38,422 bases of DNA from Bacteroidales bacterium UBA1714 (GTDB taxonomy: Bacteria; Bacteroidota; Bacteroidia; Bacteroidales; Paludibacteraceae): contig DCIY01000015.1 of the NCBI GenBank assembly GCA_002317295.1, positions 1 to 38,422 of the forward strand. The letters run 5' to 3'. Positions within the stretch are counted from its first letter, which is position 1. Each line of letters begins with the position of its first letter. Made by a program: the position numbers and the translations under genes. A model generated the notes under the pieces. It did not search any database. It was given only the letters and a program-made list of their open reading frames with translations, and was not told where the DNA came from. Shown here piece after piece: positions 1-7,638 of the stretch.

Positions 1-162
1 ATCGCTTTGAGTCTGAAGAGTACCGCTACCGGTGTATGTGTACAAACTGCATGCTATCAGGTGGCATTTGACTATGCAGGCAATGTTTACGTAATTGAAA
101 ATGGTAAGGCACTGAAAGCTGTTTCCTTTGCCAATACCAACAACAGCAAAGTTACTCCGGCT
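1..162 (+). repeat. Near-identical direct repeat, copy 1 (partner 12495-12656)
   Basis: Bases 1-162 match 12495-12656 with about seven mismatches by eye (roughly 96% identity), both in coding sequence and in the same codon phase. Similarity stops sharply after ACTCCGGCT. The repeat runs off the left edge, so its full length is unknown. It points to recent duplication or gene conversion between two paralogous propeller genes, or to an assembly break at a repeat. Confidence 0.85.
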
Positions 163-2184
163 GCTGCAGCAAAAACGATTGTAGTGGAAGGTCCTAAGAC
201 ATTGGCAAGCGTACTGGCAGACAAGACCATTCGCCGTGCACTCAATGACCAGGAGCATGTCTATGTACTGGCTATCGATGCTGACAAGAACCCGACCTTG
301 GTGAAGGCTGATTTCGAAGGCAATGTAGTAACCGAATATGCTACCGACTTCTGCACAGTAACTGCTGATGGCGTGATGAAACTCAGTGACATCGCTATGA
401 CCGAAGACGGCGTGCTCATCGGTTGCAACCAGGAAAAGTGCGTGTTTGATTATTCCGGTAACACCAATCCTTTCCAGGTTTACAAATGGGCTGCTGATGG
501 AACGGGTGAAGTTGCATTGACCTATTCCTACGCTTATCTGGTATCCATGACATGGAGCAATGGTTATACCGGTGTAACCATGGCATACAAAGGCACTCTT
601 GCCGATGGTCAAATGCTGGTAGCCGGTAAATCGGCAAGCGGTAGCGCAAAAGATAAGATGAAGCAGCTGTTGCTAGAGATCAAGGCAGATACCGTTTCGA
701 AAGCATCCGTGAATACCAACGAAAAGAAAATCATTGCTGGTTTGCAAAACCTCAATTACCCTGCTGACTTGCAATTTATCACGCTGGGTTCGGAAAAAGT
801 TCCTCAGTTGTTTACCTATGTGAACACGGGTGGCATTGACAAGTATGAGACCATTCATAGTTCTTTGGCTGCTGCTTACAGCGGTGCACAGGGTGCATCC
901 GTTGCCAAGAAAGGTGATGCCGTTTGGATGATGATTCCGTCAATTGATGGTGTAGAGATTCTGGATATCACCGCCGGTTTGGCTTCGGCTCCTCAGGTGC
1001 ATGAATTGGCTGCTGCCAGCTCCTTGGAGGCTGATTTCCTCTATGCCGGTTTGGTAGAAGACGGTAAGAAAGTTGTGCTGATGCGTGGTGCTAACCTCGA
1101 AGTCATCAGTCTTCCTAAGTATTTGAATGAGGTATTGGCAGACAAGACCATTCGTCGCGTGGTGAACGACCAAGAGCATGTGTATGTACTGGCTGTTGAT
1201 GCTGACAAGAACCCGACCTTGGTAAAGGCTGACTTCGACGGCAAAATAGTGAGAGAATATGCCACGGACTTCTGCTCGAAAGTGGGCACTGTGGGACTGG
1301 AAATGGTATTGTCAGATATCGCTCTGACCGAGGACGGTGTGCTGGTAGGTTGTAACTTGGAGAACTGTAGATACGATGCTCCGGTGGCCACCAATCCATT
1401 TAATGTCTATGGTTGGAATGAGGACGGAACGGGTTCTGTAGTATTTACCTACACCAAACCTTTCTGGGCTTCTGCTTGTTGGACCAATGGTTTGACAGGT
1501 CCTACAATGGCGTTCAAAGGCACGTTGGCTAATGGTCAAATGCTGGTTGCCGGAAGACATGGTAATAACCTTGCCAGCCAACGTCACAAACAAGTGCTGA
1601 TGGCTATCAAAGACAGCGCCGTTCTTCAGGCTACCGTCAATGAAGGTCAAAGTTATACGGAAATACCTCTGCCTGATTTACAAAATGTCAACCATCCAGA
1701 TTCAGCTCAATTTATCACCTTGGCTTCGAATAAGGTTCCTCAACTGTTTGAGTATATCAACACAGGTGCCAGTGCAACCAAAGTGGAGACCTTGAAGGGT
1801 GCTTTGGCTGCTACTTACAGCGGTGCAAAGGGTGTATCCGTTGCCAAGAAGGACGCTGCCGTTTGGATGATGATTCCTTCCATCAGTGGTGTGGAGATTC
1901 TGAACATTACCGCCGGTTTGACTTCGGCTCCTCAGGAACATAACCTGGCTGCTGCCAGCTCCTTGGAGGCTGATTTCCTCTATGCCGGACTGGTAGAAGA
2001 CGGCGAGAAGGTCGTTCTGATGCGTGGCACCAGTCTCGAACTCATCGATATTCCGGGCACGGGCACGGAGCTGGAAGAGATTGAAGCTGCTGGCGCAGAG
2101 GTGAAGAAAGTAATCGTCAATGGTCACATCTTCATCATCCGCGAAGGACATATGTATGACATGAACGGTATGCAAGTGAAGTAA
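1..2184 (+). CDS. Secreted repeat protein, 3' part only (runs off the left edge)
   Basis: The reading frame is open from base 1, so the true start lies upstream and no signal peptide is visible. Residues encoded by 1-162 match the end of the first module of the protein at 11346-15614 (DYAGNVYVIENGKALKAV). Two tandem units of about 307 residues follow (211-1131 and 1132-about 2052). Each opens with LADKTIRR and NDQEHVYVLA, has a cysteine pair (DFC and GCN) and ends near EADFLYAGLVEDG. The units look all-beta, probably propeller-like. The last 27 residues (from 2101) are the short tail K-x3-NG-x3-IIR-x2-H-x-YD-x-NG shared with the next four genes. A rho-independent terminator follows. Function is unknown. 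From the context I infer an exported cell-surface protein of the SusCD locus. Confidence 0.75.
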   Translation: MALSLKSTATGVCVQTACYQVAFDYAGNVYVIENGKALKAVSFANTNNSKVTPAAAAKTIVVEGPKTLASVLADKTIRRALNDQEHVYVLAIDADKNPTLVKADFEGNVVTEYATDFCTVTADGVMKLSDIAMTEDGVLIGCNQEKCVFDYSGNTNPFQVYKWAADGTGEVALTYSYAYLVSMTWSNGYTGVTMAYKGTLADGQMLVAGKSASGSAKDKMKQLLLEIKADTVSKASVNTNEKKIIAGLQNLNYPADLQFITLGSEKVPQLFTYVNTGGIDKYETIHSSLAAAYSGAQGASVAKKGDAVWMMIPSIDGVEILDITAGLASAPQVHELAAASSLEADFLYAGLVEDGKKVVLMRGANLEVISLPKYLNEVLADKTIRRVVNDQEHVYVLAVDADKNPTLVKADFDGKIVREYATDFCSKVGTVGLEMVLSDIALTEDGVLVGCNLENCRYDAPVATNPFNVYGWNEDGTGSVVFTYTKPFWASACWTNGLTGPTMAFKGTLANGQMLVAGRHGNNLASQRHKQVLMAIKDSAVLQATVNEGQSYTEIPLPDLQNVNHPDSAQFITLASNKVPQLFEYINTGASATKVETLKGALAATYSGAKGVSVAKKDAAVWMMIPSISGVEILNITAGLTSAPQEHNLAAASSLEADFLYAGLVEDGEKVVLMRGTSLELIDIPGTGTELEEIEAAGAEVKKVIVNGHIFIIREGHMYDMNGMQVK
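211..2052 (+). repeat. Two tandem 921-base coding repeats
   Basis: Unit 1 (211-1131) and unit 2 (1132-about 2052) are offset by 921 bases, or 307 codons. Long stretches stay close at DNA level, for example GACAAGACCATTCG, GATGCTGACAAGAACCCGAC and GCTGCTGCCAGCTCCTTGG occur in both. The middle parts have diverged and carry small indels, which is typical of an intragenic domain duplication that is not brand new. Confidence 0.8.
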
Positions 2185-2206
2185 GACAGCATCCCTGATT
2201 TTCAAT

Positions 2207-2246
2207 AAACGGCTACATTTCCGAACGGACTTGTAGCCGTTTTTTT
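2207..2246 (+). terminator. Rho-independent terminator
   Basis: AAACGGCTACA (2207-2217) pairs perfectly with TGTAGCCGTTT (2232-2242) across a 14-base loop and runs into a seven-base T tract. It lies 22 bases after the stop codon of the first gene and should end that transcript. Confidence 0.9.
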
Positions 2247-2460
2247 ATGGGCAAAAAAAACGTAACTTCGGCAAGCTGCCTTGCCCGTTGGGCAATTCCC
2301 CCGAATGACCGTTCGCACCCCTATTAAAATGTGCAAGAATTAAACAAAAAGGGCTCTGCCCAAAATAACACCTTTTACTGCCAACTTATATAAGTAAACT
2401 TCTAACATTGGCCATAAATGATGTTATATTTCGATAAAATCTCATTTTTTGTTTGATTTA
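2247..2460. other. Intergenic region with small alternative hairpins
   Basis: There is no ORF of note. GGCAAG (2270-2275) can pair with CTTGCC (2280-2285), while TTGCCC (2281-2286) can instead pair with GGGCAA (2290-2295), so the two stems share bases and exclude each other. Another small stem (GGGC/GCCC) lies near 2350. No promoter for a small RNA was recognised. The rest is AT-rich and I see nothing else in it. Confidence 0.4.
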
Positions 2461-2492
2461 TTTGCACATTCCAGATTTTTGTAGTAAATTTG
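2461..2492 (+). promoter_or_regulatory. Bacteroidota-type sigma-70 promoter
   Basis: The -33 element TTTG is at 2461-2464 and the -7 element TAAATTTG (TAnnTTTG) at 2485-2492, with 20 bases between them, matching the Bacteroides consensus. The predicted transcription start is near 2498, giving a leader of about 90 bases before the ATG at 2590. This is the only clear promoter seen upstream of the seven-gene run that ends at 22420. Confidence 0.85.
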
Positions 2493-2495
2493 CGC

Positions 2496-2548
2496 GTTCA
2501 TTGAAAATGAACACCAATTAGTACGAACAGACTTTGAGCTTAGCTCAA
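2496..2548 (+). promoter_or_regulatory. Structured 5' leader with two hairpins
   Basis: GTTCATT (2496-2502) pairs with AATGAAC (2506-2512), right at the predicted 5' end of the transcript. TTGAGC (2534-2539) pairs with GCTCAA (2543-2548). A terminal 5' stem-loop commonly protects mRNA. No known riboswitch fold was recognised, and the remaining leader to 2589 is A/C-rich and unstructured. Confidence 0.5.
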
Positions 2549-2589
2549 GCTATAACTAACATTCACTAACAACTAAAACTTACAAAAAC

Positions 2590-5472
2590 ATGAAGAAATT
2601 ATTCTCATTGTTCGCGGCATGTTTGCTTGCCATCACGATGGTAGCCAAGAATGCCACTATCTACCTGGATGGCGCAGCAACCGGCCTATCGGGTACAGCA
2701 ACTGCTGCTGAGACCAGCATCAGTGAAAGTGGAATCACCTACAATTTCAGTAAGGGTGCTAAAATCCAATCTGTACCTAAAGACGCCGTTAATGCGTTTA
2801 ACAAAAATGCAGGTGCTATTTTGATTGGTAAAGAAAATGCGTACATTTACAACACCAAGGCTTTTGGTGACAGTATTGCATCTTTCAAGATTTACTACAA
2901 TAAGAGTGCTTCCGCAAAGGCTACTTTCTCTGTAACCTTCAGTCGTTTCCCCATTACAGCAGCCGGTGTTTCCGGTTCGGATTCTGTTATGGCAACTTTA
3001 GGTGTAGTGGATTCCGTATTTGATTGCACCGATCAGGTGATGAGCGGCGCCAAGTATTTCTACTACAAAGTGACCAATGCCAACAATACGCAGGTACAAT
3101 TTGAGATTAACTATGCAAAGCCTGCTGGCGAAGTTGATGCTCCCGCGTTTACTCCCACTGCTGTCAACCATGTAGACAGTGTGATTGTCAGTCTGACACA
3201 AGAAGATGCTACCGCTATCTATTACACCATTGATGGCACAGAACCAAGTAATACGAATGGCGTATTGTATGAGGCTCCGTTTGCTGTAAAAAGTGATTTG
3301 ACCGTTAAGGCCATTGCCTATAATAACACCAATGCCAGTGAAGTGTCATCGATGGAATACAAAGTGATTGCAGGATCTACCTGTGCACAAGTGAATGCTG
3401 CTTCCAAAGGCACCAAAATGGGTTTAAATCCCGTTACCGTAGTTTATGTCAATGGTGCTAATGCTTATTTAAAAGACGCCAGTGGTTCGACGCTTCTTTA
3501 TTTGTACAATAACGGTTTGAAAGCCGGTGACCAAGTAAGCAATATCATCGGTGAAGTGGATGTTTTCAATGGTCTGCCCGAGTTGAAACCTTCGAATGCT
3601 ACCGATTGGACGATTGTTGCAGGTGAAGCTCCTGCCATTGAGGAAGCTACTGCTGCTCCCGTAGCTGCTGATGTGAATAAGGTGCTGACTTGGAAAGGTG
3701 TGAAGATCAACGGTACATTCACCACAGATAACAAGACGACCTTGAAGGGTGTATTTGGTAACGATACCATTGCGTTCTACAACAACTTTAAGATTGCGCA
3801 AGCATTTGATGCAGCGAATGACTACGATATCACCGGTGCGGTGGCCGTAAGCAACGATAATGTTCAAGTTTACTACATTTCCTGCGTAGAGAATAAGCCG
3901 ATGCAAGGTGCTTACACCATCGGTGGTGAAGATGCTGACTTTGCATCGCTGTACGAGGCTTGCGAAGCTGTAAAGACGAATATGTTGGCCGGTAAGGTGG
4001 CCGGCGACGTAGAGTTGCTGATTGCTGCTAACCTGGACAATCAAAAGAACGTAGGTATTTTCAACAACACCGAGCACACGATTACCATTCGCCCAGACAA
4101 GGATGAACCTCGTACGATTACCTTCAGTGCTACCACCGATGCCAATGTTGGTCCTTCGGGCGCTATCATGATTGGTATCAAGAACGGAACTCTGCCTCAC
4201 GATGATGCAGTGGCTTCTCAAAATATCATTATTGATGGTTTGGCCAGCGAAACGGCTACTAACAAGATGGTGATTACTACCACCTCTACTTACCACAATT
4301 CCGGTTACCTGGTGGTTATGTATGGCCAAGTCACCAATTCGGTGGTTCGCAACTGCGTGCTGACCAACAACCGTACGACCGGTTCCACATACGCTGTATG
4401 CTTCCGGTCACAAAAGGATGGCTACGGACCTAAGGGCGCTATCGTAGAAAACTGCGAAATGAACTGTATCGCTTCGACTTCCGGTCAAGGTGTGAACTAT
4501 AATGGTGTCAACAATAATGCATTGGATTACCCAGACAGCTGTATCGTTCGTAATAATGTGATTCGCGTTAAATCTCGCGGTGTCTTCCTCAATGGTGGTC
4601 AAAATGCCTTCATCGAGGGTAATGAGTTCTACGTAGACGGTGCCGGCGGATTCTTAGTAACCGGTATTTATGGTAACAAACAGAAAGGTGAAACCCATGT
4701 TCGCAACAACCGCTTCTTGCAACTGCAAACGGCTAACAAGAATGCCGGTGACTACGGAGTGACGGGTATTCTCGCTTCCGGTGGTGGTACTTGGGAGATT
4801 ACCAATAACCTGTTTACCGGATTTGAGTTGACTCAGGATGCTGCTAACGGATCTCGTATCGTAGGTATTCGTTGCGGCAACGCCTGCACGGTTCGTCACA
4901 ATACCTTTATCCTGAACGAGCTGTCTCACCACCCGGGCAATGCTTATAAGAGCACGAACCCCGTAGCATGTATCTACGCTGCCGCTGCCGGTCAAACCAT
5001 TCAAAACAATATCTTTGTGGTGAACGAGACCGAGTCCAACGCCAGCTGCTATCGTGGTGCACTGGAAGCCAATACGACGGGTAACAACTTCTTTGTCAAA
5101 GTGGCTGAAAACTCGAAGGCTGTGTATGTAGACGGTGCCAGCACCTTGGCTACTTATGCTCAATTGGATAGTGCACAACGTGCAGATAACCGCAATATCG
5201 ATCCTCAATTTACGGACGGATATATATTTGAGAGCAAACCTGCCATGAAGGTGGCTGCTATCGCCGGTATCACCTTGGATATCGATGGTAATGAGCGCGG
5301 AACGGTGAGCGTATATCCAGGTTGCTATGAACCCGAGGAAGACCCGACCGAAATCGAGGAAATGGTAGCCGAAGAAGAAGCTCCTGTTGCCAAGAAAGTG
5401 ATGATTAACGGTCACATCTACATCCTTCGTGGTGAGAAGATGTACGACATGAACGGCAGATTGGTTAAATAA
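2590..5472 (+). CDS. Secreted parallel beta-helix protein with chitobiase-like and OB-like domains
   Basis: The 960-residue product starts with a clear signal peptide (MKKLFSLFAACLLAITMVAKNA). Residues about 184-260 resemble the chitobiase/beta-hexosaminidase C-terminal Ig-like domain, with the typical YYTIDGTEPS core. Residues about 265-350 look like the OB-fold-type module common in secreted Bacteroidota proteins (VYVNGANAYLKDASG). Residues about 455-880 have the N/G-rich, short-strand pattern of a right-handed parallel beta-helix (NCVLTNNRTTG, RNNRFLQLQ, HNTFILNE), as in NosD or pectate-lyase-like proteins. No catalytic site was identified. The protein ends with the shared tail AKKVMINGHIYIL...MYDMNG. 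Carbohydrate or wall-glycan binding is plausible but unproven. Confidence 0.85.
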   Translation: MKKLFSLFAACLLAITMVAKNATIYLDGAATGLSGTATAAETSISESGITYNFSKGAKIQSVPKDAVNAFNKNAGAILIGKENAYIYNTKAFGDSIASFKIYYNKSASAKATFSVTFSRFPITAAGVSGSDSVMATLGVVDSVFDCTDQVMSGAKYFYYKVTNANNTQVQFEINYAKPAGEVDAPAFTPTAVNHVDSVIVSLTQEDATAIYYTIDGTEPSNTNGVLYEAPFAVKSDLTVKAIAYNNTNASEVSSMEYKVIAGSTCAQVNAASKGTKMGLNPVTVVYVNGANAYLKDASGSTLLYLYNNGLKAGDQVSNIIGEVDVFNGLPELKPSNATDWTIVAGEAPAIEEATAAPVAADVNKVLTWKGVKINGTFTTDNKTTLKGVFGNDTIAFYNNFKIAQAFDAANDYDITGAVAVSNDNVQVYYISCVENKPMQGAYTIGGEDADFASLYEACEAVKTNMLAGKVAGDVELLIAANLDNQKNVGIFNNTEHTITIRPDKDEPRTITFSATTDANVGPSGAIMIGIKNGTLPHDDAVASQNIIIDGLASETATNKMVITTTSTYHNSGYLVVMYGQVTNSVVRNCVLTNNRTTGSTYAVCFRSQKDGYGPKGAIVENCEMNCIASTSGQGVNYNGVNNNALDYPDSCIVRNNVIRVKSRGVFLNGGQNAFIEGNEFYVDGAGGFLVTGIYGNKQKGETHVRNNRFLQLQTANKNAGDYGVTGILASGGGTWEITNNLFTGFELTQDAANGSRIVGIRCGNACTVRHNTFILNELSHHPGNAYKSTNPVACIYAAAAGQTIQNNIFVVNETESNASCYRGALEANTTGNNFFVKVAENSKAVYVDGASTLATYAQLDSAQRADNRNIDPQFTDGYIFESKPAMKVAAIAGITLDIDGNERGTVSVYPGCYEPEEDPTEIEEMVAEEEAPVAKKVMINGHIYILRGEKMYDMNGRLVK

Positions 5473-5492
5473 TCAACGGCCGATAAACTCAG

Positions 5493-5519
5493 GCAGGGGA
5501 GGCTGATTACCTCCTCTGC
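5493..5519 (+). other. Intercistronic hairpin without T tract
   Basis: GCAGGGGAGG (5493-5502) pairs with CCTCCTCTGC (5510-5519), ten pairs including one G-U, with a seven-base loop. No T run follows, so it is more likely an mRNA stabiliser or processing element between the beta-helix gene and the GHL10 gene than a full terminator. Confidence 0.6.
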
Positions 5520-5550
5520 TTACTAACACAAAACCAACTAAAAACAAACA

Positions 5551-7473
5551 ATGAAAAAAACTCCCCTTCTCATTTTGGCGGCGACGCTGCTGACGATGGC
5601 AGCCTACGCAGACAATCCCAAGCGCGAGATGCGCGCAACCTGGTTGACAACTGTGGTGAACATTGACTGGCCAGGAAGTAGCACGACCTCCGTGAGCGGT
5701 CAGAAAAAAGAATTAACCAAAATGCTGGACTCGATTGCCTCGCTGAACATGAACACGGTGCTGTTTCATATCCGTCCGGCATCTGATGCACTATATGTGT
5801 CGAAATACGAGCCTTGGTCGTCGTATCTGAATCATCCCCGTGGCACGTACCCAGGGTATGATCCGTTGCAGTTCTGCATCGAGGAATGCCATAAGCGCGG
5901 ACTCACCTGTCACGGATGGATTAACCCCTACCGCTATAATAACCGCGCTACCAAAGGCGACTGGACGGGAAACAATGATACCACAGTGCTGAACTATAAG
6001 CACAGTCATCCGGAATGGCTGCTGTGGTATACCAATGATATCATCTTGGACCCGGCATTGCCGGAAGTGGTGCAACGCATCAAGGATGTGATTGGCGATA
6101 TCATCAACAACTACGATATCGATGGCATACTGATGGACGACTACTTCTATCCCTACGGCGGCACTACGACTCAGGATGCCGCTTCGGTGGCTGCCTATTG
6201 CCCAGCGGGCAAGAATGTAGGCGATTGGCGTCGAGAGAACGTCAACCGCATGGTCAAAGCGTGCTATGATACGATTCAGGCCGTGAAACCTTGGGTAACC
6301 TTTGGTGTATCGCCATTTGGTATATGGACGACCAATTATGTGGTGGCGCAGCAACGCGGTTATACCCTACCCGATGGCATCAGTGGCGGCAATATGTATG
6401 CTGAGATCTATTGTGACCCGATGGCCTGGTTGGAAGAAGGCACGGTGGACTATATCTCGCCGCAGCTGTACTGGAAGATTGGTGGCGGGCAGGACTATGT
6501 CAAACTGAGCAAATGGTGGGGCAAGCAGTGCAGCATGTTTGGTAAACATTTCTATTCATCCATGGCTGCCTATCGTTACGCCAATGGAGAGACCAGTTTC
6601 CCCATCACGGAGATGCAAGCAGAGGCCCAACAGAACCGTTCGGCCGTGACGGATAACGCTCCTGGAACGGTACTTTACAACACCAAGGCGTGGGTGTATG
6701 ACAAGGTATTCCGCAACGCGTTCCGCGCTTCGGAGTTTAAATATTTGGCATTGCCACCGGCCATCAACTGGAAACCTGCGCAGGAGCGCGTGATGGTGGA
6801 TTCGCTGGTTGCCAACGGTCAGGAAATCAGTTGGGCTTATGCGGATGAGGATGTGCGCTATGCTATCTACGCAGTACCCAATTCGTTCCGCAGTCGTGCC
6901 AGCATCTTCTCCAAGGGAGATGCCTTGTTGGCTGTGACGTATGATAAGCACTACACTTTACCGGCCGGCATTTCAACTGGCGCGTATAAGATTGGAGTGA
7001 GTGTGGTGGACCGCTACAATAACGAGTACTCGCTGCGCGTGCTCAATGAGAGTGAAGATACTCCGGTGGCCACGATGGTAAAAGTGCCCGCTAACGGCAG
7101 TCAGTACAAGTTACCGATTACGTTCAGCTGGGATGCCGTGAAGAAAGCCGATTCGTATGTGATTCAAATGGCAGAAGACAGCACGTTCCAAAATATTATC
7201 ATGGCACAGGAAGTGACGGAAACGACTTTCTCGTCAGAGAATCGTCACAATATCAAGCGTTTGCCCTATGGCGAGTACTGGTTCCGTGTGAAGACCCGCA
7301 AAGCCAACTGCAACGACATATGGTCAGCGCCGGTGAAGTTTCGCATTGATGCCACCAGTGGCATAGAGGGCAGTTATGTGGAGAAGGACGAGGTGCAGAA
7401 GGTGCTGGTAGATGGGAAAGTGGCGATTGTCAGCCCAACGAGCACTTACAGTGTGTTGGGGCAAAGGCGATGA
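5551..7473 (+). CDS. GHL10 (DUF187) family glycoside hydrolase with C-terminal FN3 domain
   Basis: The 640-residue product has a signal peptide (MKKTPLLILAATLLTMAAYA), then a full GHL10 TIM barrel (about 22-430). Family landmarks are REMRATWLTTVVNIDWP, HGWINPYR (121-128), the acidic pair in GILMDDYFYP (D196/D197), FGVSPFGIW, and VDYISPQLYW (299-308). An FN3 domain spans about 510-605. The C-terminus (VQKVLVDGKVAIV...YSVLGQRR) is a degenerate form of the tail found on its neighbours. E. coli DigH (YddW), of the same family, cleaves peptidoglycan glycans already stripped of peptides by amidases. A secreted peptidoglycan amidase is encoded next door, so a similar role is plausible here, though GHL10 proteins may have other substrates. 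Confidence 0.88.
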   Translation: MKKTPLLILAATLLTMAAYADNPKREMRATWLTTVVNIDWPGSSTTSVSGQKKELTKMLDSIASLNMNTVLFHIRPASDALYVSKYEPWSSYLNHPRGTYPGYDPLQFCIEECHKRGLTCHGWINPYRYNNRATKGDWTGNNDTTVLNYKHSHPEWLLWYTNDIILDPALPEVVQRIKDVIGDIINNYDIDGILMDDYFYPYGGTTTQDAASVAAYCPAGKNVGDWRRENVNRMVKACYDTIQAVKPWVTFGVSPFGIWTTNYVVAQQRGYTLPDGISGGNMYAEIYCDPMAWLEEGTVDYISPQLYWKIGGGQDYVKLSKWWGKQCSMFGKHFYSSMAAYRYANGETSFPITEMQAEAQQNRSAVTDNAPGTVLYNTKAWVYDKVFRNAFRASEFKYLALPPAINWKPAQERVMVDSLVANGQEISWAYADEDVRYAIYAVPNSFRSRASIFSKGDALLAVTYDKHYTLPAGISTGAYKIGVSVVDRYNNEYSLRVLNESEDTPVATMVKVPANGSQYKLPITFSWDAVKKADSYVIQMAEDSTFQNIIMAQEVTETTFSSENRHNIKRLPYGEYWFRVKTRKANCNDIWSAPVKFRIDATSGIEGSYVEKDEVQKVLVDGKVAIVSPTSTYSVLGQRR

Positions 7474-7495
7474 GGCGGAGTGCGGACTATTGATC

Positions 7496-7578
7496 GCCCT
7501 TACGGGCTCAATGATGAAATGATGCGGGCAAAGCCCTAATGATGAAATGATGCGGACTGCGTCCTAATGATGAATGAC
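7496..7578 (+). repeat. 28-base-period hairpin repeat array in an intergenic gap
   Basis: Three mini-hairpins, GCCC-TTAC-GGGC (7496-7507), GGGC-AAA-GCCC (7526-7536) and GGAC-TGC-GTCC (7554-7564), alternate with AATGATGAAATGATG spacers starting at 7510, 7538 and 7566, an exact 28-base period. The last spacer is shortened (AATGATGAATGAC). Stem sequences differ but pairing is kept, which suggests selection for structure. The rest of the gap (7579-7638) is AT-rich with CTAG motifs. No TAnnTTTG box was found there. Confidence 0.75.
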
Positions 7579-7638
7579 AACTAGATTAACTAATATATTC
7601 CTAGTTTAACCTAGAGAACTAACAAACAAAAAAACACA

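Noticed and set aside
2101..2184. Full type IX secretion type-A sorting domain
   Set aside because: Only the last motif resembles it. The Ig-like domain of about 70-80 residues is missing, so I report it only as a possible minimal signal.
3469..4329. 286-codon - strand frame opposite the beta-helix gene
   Set aside because: Same reason; the sense frame continues a clear beta-helix pattern across it.
7496..7578. CRISPR array
   Set aside because: The period is only 28 bases with no variable spacers of normal length, the unit count is under three, and no cas genes are present.
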